A DNA stretch of 64,000 bases. Source: Leptospira licerasiae serovar Varillal str. VAR 010 (GTDB lineage: Bacteria; Spirochaetota; Leptospiria; Leptospirales; Leptospiraceae). Positions 16,959 through 25,639 of this stretch are shown here, one piece after another. The stretch lies in assembly GCF_000244755.1 (NCBI RefSeq), contig NZ_AHOO02000013.1, forward strand, positions 489,149 through 553,148, given 5' to 3'. Made by a program: the position numbers and the translations under genes. Positions within the stretch are counted from its first letter, which is position 1. Every line of letters begins with the position of its first letter. The notes below the pieces were generated by a model. The model made no database searches and was not told the DNA's origin. It saw only the letters and a program-made list of their open reading frames with translations.

Positions 16959-18286
16959 GCCCTTCCTGGATAACCGATCACATCCATAAAGGCGGAAACT
17001 GAGAAAACCGCCTTTCCTGGTCCTGGTTCTCCATAACCTGGAGGTACTGGAAGATTATATTTTTCGAATGTAGACTTCCAGACTGTGAGCAATTCACAGA
17101 AATATTCCAGAGGAGGACCGGCTTGCGTTCCTAAAGTTGTATAAGGTTCAGGACACCAAGCAGTGAATCTAGGCATGATCCCTTTGGACATGAAGAAGTC
17201 CAAACCTTCTCCCGTAGACTTGATCGCTTCTGCAACTGTTGCAAATCCCCAAGGTTGGGAAAGTTCCACTCCTCCTACAAAATTCGGGATTACGTAAGAA
17301 GACCCAAAAATTTCCGCAGAGTCAACGATCCTTCTGATCCAAGTATCTCTGCCAATGTATGCTTCTTTTCCTGGACAGATTTTTCTGAATAGTTCCGGTT
17401 CCCACACCTCGTAGTTTGGATGATAGACTTGGATGCCTGCGTCTTTGAATTTTTTGCAGTCCTCATTCTCCCAGGCTTGGGAAACAATCTTACCCATCCA
17501 TCTTCCAGGAAACTTCTCTTCGATCGCTTGCGCGTATTCTAAATAGAAATCTATTTCATTTTTCTTTTTGAGAGAAGTGATTACGGAACCGCCGGTGATT
17601 GTGTATACTTTTGCGATCTCATCTTCCGCATCAATCCAAGACAGAACTTCTAAAATATCTTCTATATCTTTAACGCCAGTGTATGGTCTGCCAGCATTCT
17701 TCTGTTGTCTATAGTTATGATTGATATCACAGTAGGCACATTCTTCGTCTTTACCGAAGTATTGGCAGTTGCGGAAAACGGTTAGATAGATCAGATATCC
17801 CCATTCGATCACGGGTGCTATCTCTCCCGGAATTTTTCCGGATTTGGTCTTGTGTCTGTACCAAGCTGGCTTAGGAGGGTATTCTAATTTTCCCAAAAAT
17901 GTTTCGTTTAAATAAAGACCAGGTCTGCCTTCGTCTTTTTCTCCGGCAGGGATACGTTTTACTTTGTAAGGTGAGTTCGGATTGTTTCGAGTAGATACTA
18001 CGGTAGGTAGAAGATTAAAATAACCTCCTGTGATCTTGATCTCTTCCGGAGCTTTTGAGTCTGTACCTTCCTTCATATCCGCAAGTGGAATATGGTCAAA
18101 GGAGAAGATGAAATAATCCTTGGTCTTATAATCTCCCTCTATCTGGAAAGATTCCGGAAGAAAATGGATTCCCTGCCTCAGAATATCCTGTTTCAGAATT
18201 GCTTCGAAAGGGATTTGTTTGTATTTTTTTTCCATTTCCTCTAGTAAGGCTATGGAAGATTCGGGGCGAAGGGTGCTCGTGCTCAT
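16955..18286 (-). CDS. Radical SAM protein with a CX8CX2C cluster motif
   Basis: A predicted radical S-adenosylmethionine enzyme, 443 aa from ATG 18286, which has a TGGAG site 5 nt upstream. An in-frame ATG at 18343 lacks one. The presumed 4Fe-4S ligands are Cys174, Cys183 and Cys186 in CQYFGKDEECAYC, giving CX8CX2C instead of the common CX3CX2C. The following YTITGGSV fits the SAM-binding GGE-like strand. The N-terminal 170 residues resemble no domain I can name. Substrate unknown. It is divergent from the PQQ-type dehydrogenase gene. Confidence 0.78.
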   Translation of the reverse strand: MSTSTLRPESSIALLEEMEKKYKQIPFEAILKQDILRQGIHFLPESFQIEGDYKTKDYFIFSFDHIPLADMKEGTDSKAPEEIKITGGYFNLLPTVVSTRNNPNSPYKVKRIPAGEKDEGRPGLYLNETFLGKLEYPPKPAWYRHKTKSGKIPGEIAPVIEWGYLIYLTVFRNCQYFGKDEECAYCDINHNYRQQKNAGRPYTGVKDIEDILEVLSWIDAEDEIAKVYTITGGSVITSLKKKNEIDFYLEYAQAIEEKFPGRWMGKIVSQAWENEDCKKFKDAGIQVYHPNYEVWEPELFRKICPGKEAYIGRDTWIRRIVDSAEIFGSSYVIPNFVGGVELSQPWGFATVAEAIKSTGEGLDFFMSKGIMPRFTAWCPEPYTTLGTQAGPPLEYFCELLTVWKSTFEKYNLPVPPGYGEPGPGKAVFSVSAFMDVIGYPGRA

Positions 18287-18384
18287 CTTAGCTCCAGACT
18301 GGTTTGTGGGTAAGTTTTGGCATCTAGTTTTTGGCTTTTTCATCCTTGACTGAGAGCTTTCAAACTGTATTTTTTTTAGCTAGA

Positions 18385-19584
18385 ATGAGACGATTTCGCA
18401 GCGGGTTTTTAACCTTCTCTCTATTTCTGGGACTCTTCCTCTTTACGGTGGAGCACACCCATCTTCTTGCTAAAACCAAAAAACAAAAAAACAAGAAAGA
18501 AAGCGGTACCGAATATGTATTCGGTTGGACCCAAGTAGCATCCGGATTTAAGGAAATCACCGATATACAATTTCATCCTAGTTTACCGAATGAGATGCTA
18601 GTCTTGGAAAAGAAGGGAAAAATCCTTCTTTGGAATTTTACAAACAAAGAATCCAAACTCATAGCCGACTTTACAGGAAACGTAGAGACAAGATCGGAAG
18701 AAGGTTTACTTGGCCTTGCATTTCATCCTAGGTTTTCCGAAAATAAACTCTTCTATATCAATGCGGTTTCTAAAGAATCCGGGAAGGACCAAACATTCAT
18801 TTTAGAATTTCGCTGGGATGATTCTAAAGTGATCCGCTGGCAGGATCGTAAGAGGATTTTACTTAGAGTGGATCAACCTTATTCCAATCATAATGCTGGC
18901 CAGCTTAGCTTTGGGCCGGATGGAAAATTATACATCGGTTTTGGGGATGGGGGTGCCGGAGGAGATCCATACAAACACGGACAAAACGCTTCTACCTATT
19001 TAGGAACTCTCATCCGGATAACGCCTAACTTGGATTCCAATGCACCTCCTTATAAGATCCCGGAAGATAATCCTTTCAGAAATTCGCCTGGCTTCTTACC
19101 GGAAATTTGGGCTTACGGACTCAGAAATCCTTGGAAGTTTTCTTTCGATACCAAAACGGGAGATTTGTATCTTGCCGATGTAGGGCAGGACGATTGGGAA
19201 GAAGTAGATCTGGTTCTAAAAGGCAAAAACTACGGTTGGAATATAAAAGAAGGATTTCATTGCTTTTTACCTAAGGAGAATTGTGAAAAACCCGGGCTAA
19301 CCGATCCCATTCTGGTGTATGATCATGATCTGGGCCGTTCCATCACAGGTGGTTACGTGTACAGGGGAAAGAATCTTCCCAAATACTATGGGTGGTACAT
19401 TTTCGCTGACTTTGTTTCCGGAAAGATCCTAGGATTCTCTACCGAAGTAGAAGGCAAAAGGAAACTAACTGTATTAGGGGATACTCACTTCCTAATTAGC
19501 ACATTTGGCCAGGATTCTGCAGGTGAGCTGTATTTTGGCGATTTTAGTTCAGGAAATATCTTCCAAATTGGAAAAAAAAATTGA
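18385..19584 (+). CDS. PQQ-dependent sugar dehydrogenase-like beta-propeller protein (exported)
   Basis: Member of the soluble glucose/sorbosone dehydrogenase family, a six-bladed propeller that oxidises aldoses in the periplasm using PQQ. ATG 18385 opens a strong signal peptide (RRFRSG, then a hydrophobic stretch, ending near LLAK). Family blocks are HNAGQLSFGPDGKLYIGFGDGG, read in pieces, then WAYGLRNPWKFSFD, DVGQDDWEEVD and GYVYRGKNLP. At 399 aa it has the usual length. No PQQ synthesis genes are in the window, so cofactor loading is not shown. Some family members have other or no known activity. Confidence 0.85.
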   Translation: MRRFRSGFLTFSLFLGLFLFTVEHTHLLAKTKKQKNKKESGTEYVFGWTQVASGFKEITDIQFHPSLPNEMLVLEKKGKILLWNFTNKESKLIADFTGNVETRSEEGLLGLAFHPRFSENKLFYINAVSKESGKDQTFILEFRWDDSKVIRWQDRKRILLRVDQPYSNHNAGQLSFGPDGKLYIGFGDGGAGGDPYKHGQNASTYLGTLIRITPNLDSNAPPYKIPEDNPFRNSPGFLPEIWAYGLRNPWKFSFDTKTGDLYLADVGQDDWEEVDLVLKGKNYGWNIKEGFHCFLPKENCEKPGLTDPILVYDHDLGRSITGGYVYRGKNLPKYYGWYIFADFVSGKILGFSTEVEGKRKLTVLGDTHFLISTFGQDSAGELYFGDFSSGNIFQIGKKN

Positions 19585-19684
19585 AATAAATTGAAAATCC
19601 CAAATCCATAGGTGTTAACCCAATATAGATCGGACTGCCTCCACCGCGGTTTCTGATTAATCTCGATCAAAGAAGGATAGGGGT

Positions 19685-20866
19685 ATGAATAAGATCATTT
19701 CCGTTGCATCGGCCGTCCTAGTGGTCGGTCTGTTGACATCCGGAGCTTGTAAAAAGCCTGCGGAGAACGCGGATTCCGCGAACGCAAAACAGAGCCAACC
19801 ATCGGCCATCGTAGTATTTAGCGTAGGAGAAGCAAAAATCCAACACGCTGATTTAACTGAAGACAAAGCTAGTCTTGGAACCGTCCTGAAAGAAGGGGAC
19901 AAGATTGAAACCAAGGCAAAAGCGAAAGTGGATATCCAATTCTCCGACGGATCAGCTGTTCGTTTAGCTGAAAAGTCCAGCCTGGAATTCTCCGCTCTCG
20001 CTTTGAATACCCAAGGAAACACAGACACTAGATTGTCTTTAGTTTCCGGAAAAGTTTTCGCAAAAGTAAATAAAGCAAGCAAAGACGATCAGTTCTCCGT
20101 AGTAACTCCAACCGCAATCGCGGGAGTTAGAGGAACTTCTTTCGTAGTAGATCGTACTAAAAGCGACAGATCTGTCGTAAAAGTATTAGAAGGATCCGTT
20201 GCTGTATCTCCAAGAGTTCGCGCTCTGGAAGGTGCAAGTGCAGAAGAAATTTCTGCCAATGCAGAATTACAAAAGATCAAAGCTTCTTTAGACAAAGCTG
20301 AAGTTATCTTAGAAAAAGACGAGTCTTCCATAGTAAAAGCTCCCGATAAAAAATTCGGTGAGAAAGAACTTACTAAGCTAGACGCTACTTTGGAAAAAGA
20401 CATTCCAAAAGCGGTTACTAAACTAAGTGGCGCTGGAGTATCCAAAACCGAAGAAGAAGAGATCAGAACTATCGTTACATTGGATAAAGACACTACAGAT
20501 AAATTAGTAAAACTAAATGTAGATCCTAAATCCGGCAAAGTAGACGAAGCTACCAATGCCGCTAACGAAGCTGAGAGAAAGAAAATCGAAGAAGAATTAG
20601 CTAAGCGTCAGGCTGACGAGCTGAAAAGATTCAAGAACGTTCTTGTTTCCGCTCCTAAAAACCTGAAAACCAATAAGGACTTAGTGAACTACTACGAAAA
20701 ACTGGAAAAAATCGTATTGGCTGATGGTAAAACAACCATCATCGGAGCGATCGTAGACCAGCAAGGTAGTACAATGATCGTCCATACCGAAGACGGTATT
20801 AAGAAGATCAACCAGGATGATGTAAAAGAAGTAATCTACGACTTCCAAACTAAATCCGAAAATTAA
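19685..20866 (+). CDS. lipL45: FecR-domain lipoprotein, LipL45-like
   Basis: A spirochaetal lipoprotein resembling Leptospira LipL45/Qlp42. The signal peptide ends at LLTSGAC, with Cys22 or so as the lipid site. A FecR-type domain (about residues 45-165) carries VLKEGDKIETKAKAKVDIQFSDG and TPTAIAGVRGTSFVVD. A long Lys/Glu-rich helical region and a C-terminal conserved block follow. In L. interrogans the related protein is processed to a C-terminal peripheral membrane fragment. A strong terminator follows, so it is probably monocistronic. The gene symbol is by family resemblance; Leptospira has several FecR-domain paralogues. Confidence 0.8.
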   Translation: MNKIISVASAVLVVGLLTSGACKKPAENADSANAKQSQPSAIVVFSVGEAKIQHADLTEDKASLGTVLKEGDKIETKAKAKVDIQFSDGSAVRLAEKSSLEFSALALNTQGNTDTRLSLVSGKVFAKVNKASKDDQFSVVTPTAIAGVRGTSFVVDRTKSDRSVVKVLEGSVAVSPRVRALEGASAEEISANAELQKIKASLDKAEVILEKDESSIVKAPDKKFGEKELTKLDATLEKDIPKAVTKLSGAGVSKTEEEEIRTIVTLDKDTTDKLVKLNVDPKSGKVDEATNAANEAERKKIEEELAKRQADELKRFKNVLVSAPKNLKTNKDLVNYYEKLEKIVLADGKTTIIGAIVDQQGSTMIVHTEDGIKKINQDDVKEVIYDFQTKSEN

Positions 20867-20897
20867 TCCACAGGCACAAGCTTAAAGGTGGAAAAAT

Positions 20898-20928
20898 CCC
20901 GGGTTACCGTAAGGTGGCTCGGGTTTTT
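20898..20928 (+). terminator. Rho-independent terminator of the LipL45-like gene
   Basis: An 11-bp stem cccgggttacc (20898-20908) pairs with ggtggctcggg (20913-20923), G-U pairs included. The loop is gtaa (GNRA type) and five T follow (20924-20928). It lies 30 nt after the stop codon. Confidence 0.92.
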
Positions 20929-20934
20929 CTATTT

Positions 20935-21090
20935 AGAGACACGGAGTTTTTGTTGAGACGCAGTGCTTTATTTCCACGCAGAGACGCCAAGGCGCAGAGT
21001 TTTAGAAAACTTCTATCCCAAAATATCTCTCTGCGGCTCCGCGACTCTGCGTGAGAAAAAACTTAGCGTCTCTAATATGCTCTGCGGCTC
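20935..21090. repeat. Intergenic ctctgcg/cgcagag inverted-repeat element, copy 1
   Basis: The interval contains acgcagagacgccaaggcgcagag (about 20975-20998) and, inverted, ctctgcggctccgcgactctgcgt (about 21029-21052) followed by gagaaaaa. Weaker units (gttgagacgcag at 20952, gctctgcggctctt at 21079) lie outside them. The arms could fold into a long imperfect hairpin. A second copy lies at 25640-25776. No coding potential is apparent. Confidence 0.8.
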
Positions 21091-21426
21091 TTACCTGGGC
21101 TTATGATGAGGATGAGTATCCAGGTAATGATCCCAGAGTTTTAGGATCATAGTCGAAATTTCTTCTAGATCTAAAACTAGAACCTTATCTTTGTAATTTA
21201 TAAGAAGTTTCGTTTTACCAAATTTTTGGATCTCTCCCCATTCTACTCTGAAGCCGGGAATTAAACTGATCGCGTCGAATAAAAGGTCTTTGATCTCCAT
21301 TTTGGAAATGTGACCGTCTTGTTTAGAAAGATAAGATAGAATAGAATGGAAGATGATCTTTTTCATCTCCCCTGTATCCGGAATGTCCGGAAATTTATCT
21401 TTGGTTCTTTTTAATTTTCGAACCAC
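21091..21426 (-). CDS. Hypothetical protein downstream of lipA
   Basis: A 111-aa soluble protein that I do not recognise, with a basic start and a His-rich end (YLDTHPHHKPR). A GTG start at 21426 overlaps the lipA 3' end by 16 nt, suggesting translational coupling. An internal ATG at 21366 has GGGGAG immediately before it, too close for a good site. No domain was identified. Its place behind lipA does not by itself prove a role in lipoylation. Confidence 0.6.
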   Translation of the reverse strand: MVRKLKRTKDKFPDIPDTGEMKKIIFHSILSYLSKQDGHISKMEIKDLLFDAISLIPGFRVEWGEIQKFGKTKLLINYKDKVLVLDLEEISTMILKLWDHYLDTHPHHKPR

Positions 21427-22316
21427 GGCACTTGCTCGTCCGCGTGATAAGAACTTCTGACTAAAGGTCCTGAAAATACGGTCCTGAATCCTAAGGCTTT
21501 TCCAAATTCTTTCAGATCTTTGAACACTTCCGGGCGAATATACTCGCTCACAGGAAGATGTGTAGGAGTCGGTTGTAGATATTGTCCTAGAGTTACCATT
21601 TGCACCCCAACGGATCTGAGATCTTTTAGGGTTTGATGGACTTCTTCTAATGTTTCGCCTAGGCCGAGTATCAATCCACTTTTAGTTAAAAGCCCTCTTC
21701 CAGATGCATGTTCTAATACATCCAAGGATCGTTCATATTTTTTGGCGGGCGCTACTGTAGGAAATAATCTCTCTACAGTTTCTAGGTTATGATTGAATAT
21801 ATCCGGCTTAGAAGAATAAACGATCTCTAAATTTTCTTCCCTCATTTTGAAATCCGGGACCAAAATTTCAATTTTGCATTCGGGTAATCTTTCCCGGATC
21901 AACTCTACTGTTTTTTTATAATGAGCCGCTCCTCCATCCGCTAGATCATCTCTGTTTACGGAGGTAATTACTATATGGTTTAGGCCCAAAGATTTTGCGG
22001 ATTCTGCCACTCTTAAAGGTTCTTCCGGATCTAACGCCAGTGGTTTTCCGAAAGCAACATCACAATAAGAACAACGTCTTGTGCAGATATCTCCCGCGAG
22101 CATATAAGTGGCCGTCTTTCTGGACCAACAATGGTTCAGGTTCGGACAAGAAGCACTTTCGCAAACAGTATTGAGCTTTCCTCCCTCTACGGAATTTCGA
22201 ACGAAATCGACCGGGTTTTCCTTTTCACGGAAGGGAAGTCTGACCTTTAACCAATCCGGTTTTTCGGGAGCGGGTTGATATGCATTAGATCTGGGCTTCT
22301 TTTTAAGAGGATTCAC
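21411..22316 (-). CDS. lipA: Lipoyl synthase
   Basis: A radical SAM enzyme that inserts two sulfurs into octanoyl-lipoyl domains of 2-oxoacid dehydrogenases and GcvH. Both clusters are visible: the auxiliary site Cys52-x4-Cys57-x5-Cys63 (CESASCPNLNHC) and the radical SAM site Cys78-x3-Cys82-x2-Cys85 (CTRRCSYC). The C-terminal RSSYHADE carries the conserved Ser that binds the auxiliary cluster. The start is GTG 22316, with GGAGG 8 nt upstream. Length is the usual 301 aa. Confidence 0.96.
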   Translation of the reverse strand: MNPLKKKPRSNAYQPAPEKPDWLKVRLPFREKENPVDFVRNSVEGGKLNTVCESASCPNLNHCWSRKTATYMLAGDICTRRCSYCDVAFGKPLALDPEEPLRVAESAKSLGLNHIVITSVNRDDLADGGAAHYKKTVELIRERLPECKIEILVPDFKMREENLEIVYSSKPDIFNHNLETVERLFPTVAPAKKYERSLDVLEHASGRGLLTKSGLILGLGETLEEVHQTLKDLRSVGVQMVTLGQYLQPTPTHLPVSEYIRPEVFKDLKEFGKALGFRTVFSGPLVRSSYHADEQVPWFEN

Positions 22317-22409
22317 CCTTTAAGCCTCCGCCCGAGTCTCCAAAGAGTCAAGTGTTTTGGGTAGCCGGAAATAGGCGGGTGCCCGAATCTGGAGGGACTG
22401 AGGGCAAGT

Positions 22410-23165
22410 TTGAGCGAAAAAGTCGCAAAAGAAAAAACGGGGGAAGATTCCTCCAAAGAGATCCGGATCAACAGATTCCTGGCTGACTGCGGGTTAGGTT
22501 CTCGCAGAAAAGTGGAAGAATTGATCCTTTCCGGCAAAGTGAAAGTTAACGGCTCCGTCGAAAAGAATCTAAGCACCAAGATCCTGGTAGGTTCAGACAT
22601 TGTCCAAGTTGGAAATAAAAAATTAGTTCCCCCAACTGAGTCAGTGTTCCTTGCATTAAACAAACCGAAAGGTTTTCTTTGCTCCCATAGCGATCGTTTT
22701 CATTCTAATACAGTTTTTGAATTACTCCCTAAAAAGTACGGAAAACTTTTTATAGCAGGAAGATTGGATTTGGATTCCAGAGGACTTCTTCTTTTATCCG
22801 ACCAAGGGAATTTAGTCCAAGAAATCACTCATCCTTCCGAAGGTTCCGAAAAAGAATACGAAGTAATCTTAGAAGAAGAATTAGATTCCAGAGAAGTGAA
22901 GGATAGATTCACTAAGGGATTTATGGACGAGGGAGAATTTTTAAAAGCGGAAAAGGTTATCTCCTTAGTAAAAGGAGAAGAATCTTCTAAGTTCAGGGTG
23001 ATCTTAAAACAAGGAAGAAAACGCCAGATCCGTAGAATGTTCTCTATACTCGGCGGAAGAGTGATCGATCTGCAAAGGATCCGGATCGGAAAACTTTCTT
23101 TGGAAAAATTGAAAATCGGAGAAGGTAAGTTTATCTTACTGGATCCTAAAGTTTGGAGACCATGA
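22410..23165 (+). CDS. rluB: Pseudouridine synthase, RsuA/RluB family
   Basis: Isomerises a specific uridine in rRNA, most likely 23S. An N-terminal S4 RNA-binding domain (IRINRFLADCGLGSRRKVEE, residues 18-60) precedes the catalytic domain with GRLDLDSRGLLLL (catalytic Asp120) and the RQIRRMF motif. Length is 251 aa. The start is TTG 22410, preceded by GAGGGCAAG. The stop overlaps the MBOAT start as ATGA, so the two are translationally coupled. RluB, RluE/F and RsuA are not separable by eye. Confidence 0.88.
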   Translation: MSEKVAKEKTGEDSSKEIRINRFLADCGLGSRRKVEELILSGKVKVNGSVEKNLSTKILVGSDIVQVGNKKLVPPTESVFLALNKPKGFLCSHSDRFHSNTVFELLPKKYGKLFIAGRLDLDSRGLLLLSDQGNLVQEITHPSEGSEKEYEVILEEELDSREVKDRFTKGFMDEGEFLKAEKVISLVKGEESSKFRVILKQGRKRQIRRMFSILGGRVIDLQRIRIGKLSLEKLKIGEGKFILLDPKVWRP

Positions 23166-24571
23166 ATTTTACCAGTTTAGAATTTTTATTTTTTTTCTGC
23201 CTAGTATTTCTGGTGTATTGGAATCTTCCGGACGCTTTAAAGAAATATTTTCTGATCTTTAGCTCGGCGCTATTTTATGCATTCTCTTCTTGGAAGTTTT
23301 TGCTTCACCTTATCCTTGTTGTAACGATCAACTGGGCGTTCTTACGCTTCTTCCTTGCAAAAAAATGGTTTTTGCCGGTTTCGATCGGATTCAATGTTCT
23401 TAATTTAGCTTTTTTTAAATATTTCTATTTTTTTGCGGATCTTATCGGGATATTTTTAGGAATCCCGGATTTTCAGAATAAGGTTAGCTTGGATGGATTG
23501 ATTTCCAAGTCTTTGGACTGGGCAGGATTCGAGGTAGTTCTTCCTTTAACCATCAGTTATTATACGTTCCAATTCATTTCTCTTTTAGTGGATAAGAAAA
23601 AGGGAACAATCACAGAAGAGATCGGCCTTTTTAAATTAGCTTCTTATATTTTCCTTTTTCCTGTGATGATCGCGGGGCCTATATTAAGGTTTGGTGATGT
23701 AGCAACTCAATTCGATTCACCTAAAATGGAAAAGGAAGATATGGTGGACGGGCTATGGCTCGTTGTCATAGGTCTTTTTAAAAAGTCGGTAGTTTCCGTT
23801 TTGATGTCCGGCTCTATCTTCCAGGTATTTGCGGAGACCTCCGCTTTCTCGGGAGCGGCACTTTTAAGTACGGTATATTTCTTTGCGATCTATCTATATT
23901 TGGACTTTTCAGGACTAACGGATATCGCAAGAGGAATGGGAAAACTTTTAGGATTTACTCTTCCTCAAAACTTTAGGGCTCCGTTCTTCTTTAATGGTTT
24001 TGGGGACTTTTGGAGAAGATGGCACTTAACATTCTCCTTTTGGATCAGAGATTATTTATATATTCCGCTTGGTGGTTCGAGAAGTGGAACAATACGCACT
24101 TGTTTTAATTATCTAGTCGCATTCGGATTAGGCGGTCTTTGGCATGGAGCCAATTTGAATTATCTGCTTTGGGGAGTTCTGACTGGTCTATACCTTTCCA
24201 TAGAAAGAGTGCTGAATGATTGGAAGATCAAGATCTTACCTGAGATCCCTTATGTAAAAAGGACCATTACCTATTTATTCGTTTTGAATATTTATAGTAT
24301 TTCCTGGATATTATTCTTCACTCCTGATTTTGGTTCTGCTTTGGCAGCAGTACAGAGAATATTTGTTTGGTCGAATGGGGTCGCTTTCCCGAATATGGAA
24401 CCTTGTATTTTTGCGCTCTTAGTCGCCATCTTGTTCCATTCTGCAGAAGAATGGCCCGATAAATTTAAAGTCGGTTTCAGATGGAAGGCGGCTCTTCTTC
24501 CTATCGTATGGATCTTGGTCTTACTTGCATTGCCTAGCGGAAATGCAGATTTCTTTTACGGACAATTCTGA
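23162..24571 (+). CDS. MBOAT-family O-acyltransferase, AlgI/DltB-like (module 1)
   Basis: A polytopic membrane acyltransferase, about 469 aa with 10 or more hydrophobic segments, that probably moves acetyl or acyl groups across the membrane to a surface glycan. Conserved MBOAT histidines are in FWRRWHLTFSFWIRDY (with YIPLGG following) and GGLWHGANLNYLLWG. The start at ATG 23162 overlaps the rluB stop; a TTG at 23153 is the alternative. It is followed after 8 nt by a DUF1574/SGNH-like gene, the usual partner arrangement. It is paralogous to 53611-55110. Confidence 0.9.
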   Translation: MNFTSLEFLFFFCLVFLVYWNLPDALKKYFLIFSSALFYAFSSWKFLLHLILVVTINWAFLRFFLAKKWFLPVSIGFNVLNLAFFKYFYFFADLIGIFLGIPDFQNKVSLDGLISKSLDWAGFEVVLPLTISYYTFQFISLLVDKKKGTITEEIGLFKLASYIFLFPVMIAGPILRFGDVATQFDSPKMEKEDMVDGLWLVVIGLFKKSVVSVLMSGSIFQVFAETSAFSGAALLSTVYFFAIYLYLDFSGLTDIARGMGKLLGFTLPQNFRAPFFFNGFGDFWRRWHLTFSFWIRDYLYIPLGGSRSGTIRTCFNYLVAFGLGGLWHGANLNYLLWGVLTGLYLSIERVLNDWKIKILPEIPYVKRTITYLFVLNIYSISWILFFTPDFGSALAAVQRIFVWSNGVAFPNMEPCIFALLVAILFHSAEEWPDKFKVGFRWKAALLPIVWILVLLALPSGNADFFYGQF

Positions 24572-24579
24572 GAAATATC

Positions 24580-25614
24580 ATGAAAAAGAAATATATATAT
24601 CTTCCTTTACTCTTTCTGATCGTTCTGTTCTTCGCGGATAAGGTTTTCCTTATGGACTTCTTTCAAACTTCCTTTTACCAGGAAGGAAATCCGGTCTATT
24701 ACGCGCAAAGAAGACATTTATTCGAAAAGCTTCAAAAAGACGAATCACTCAAAAATAAAAATTTGCTTTTGGCGTTCGGAGATTCCAGGGCGTATCCTTA
24801 TTCTATCAAAACACTGCCTGGGACATTTGAAAAGGATTGGACAGTCTATAATTTTTCTGGCCCTCAAGCGGTCCCTGCTTACGGTTTTTATTGGTTTCGT
24901 AAAATTATAGAGGCAGGGATTAAGCCAAAAGCGGTCTTTTATGTAATCAGCCCGGAAGGTTTCGACGATTCTAAGGGCTTATTCTACGAACCTTTTTTAA
25001 GATTGGGCGCGGACCAAGAATTTAAGAATACATATTGGGATCAGTTTTCCTTCTCCGATAAATTGGAAGTTTGGAAGGAAAGATTTTTTAGCATTCGAAA
25101 GATCAAACCAGGTTTTAAACTTTTCTGGTCCAGGTTGGCTGGCGGAAAGCTGAAACTGTATAGAGCGGACCAAAATCATGAAAATCTGATCCTGGAACTT
25201 GGGAATGGGGAACAACTTGCGTATGCGAGTGCCAGCAATAATCCTAAAAAACTGGAAAAGGATGCGCTTCGTCTCAAAAGTATTTATCTTTCCGGATTCA
25301 CTATAGGTGAGACAGAATTTTTCTTTGTGGAAGAATTCTTAAAACTCGCGGAGAAGGAAGGGATCAAAACTTATTTGATCTGGCCGAAAGTTTATCCGGG
25401 ATATAGGGAAGGTTACTACGAACTGGGACTCGAAAAATCCTGGTGGCCTAGGATTCGAGAACTCGCATTTAAATACGGTGCGTCCTCAGCGGATATGAAT
25501 ACTCTTAGTTCCTGCGATCTATATTACGACGGTTCTCACCAGAGTGTATTTTGTATTTCAGAACAATCTGAAATTCTAATGAACGATTTTACTGGAAAGA
25601 AGAAACTTCCCTAA
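24580..25614 (+). CDS. DUF1574-type membrane-anchored SGNH-like protein (module 1)
   Basis: A 344-aa protein with one N-terminal signal anchor (residues 5-24) and an extracytoplasmic domain. An SGNH-like block I, FGDSR (Gly67-Asp68-Ser69), and a C-terminal DGSH (Asp317-x2-His320) could form a Ser-His-Asp site. A conserved YLIWPKV lies between them. With the upstream MBOAT it resembles AlgI plus AlgJ/AlgX pairs, in which the SGNH partner completes O-acetylation of an exported polysaccharide. The function is inferred from motifs and context. It is paralogous to 55124-56218. Confidence 0.78.
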   Translation: MKKKYIYLPLLFLIVLFFADKVFLMDFFQTSFYQEGNPVYYAQRRHLFEKLQKDESLKNKNLLLAFGDSRAYPYSIKTLPGTFEKDWTVYNFSGPQAVPAYGFYWFRKIIEAGIKPKAVFYVISPEGFDDSKGLFYEPFLRLGADQEFKNTYWDQFSFSDKLEVWKERFFSIRKIKPGFKLFWSRLAGGKLKLYRADQNHENLILELGNGEQLAYASASNNPKKLEKDALRLKSIYLSGFTIGETEFFFVEEFLKLAEKEGIKTYLIWPKVYPGYREGYYELGLEKSWWPRIRELAFKYGASSADMNTLSSCDLYYDGSHQSVFCISEQSEILMNDFTGKKKLP

Positions 25615-25639
25615 TTATAGTTTCGCACAGTGCGCACGG

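Noticed and set aside
20089..20556. 155-codon minus-strand frame inside the LipL45-like gene
   Set aside because: The plus-strand protein has signal peptide and FecR domain; the reverse frame is low-complexity Ser/Leu.
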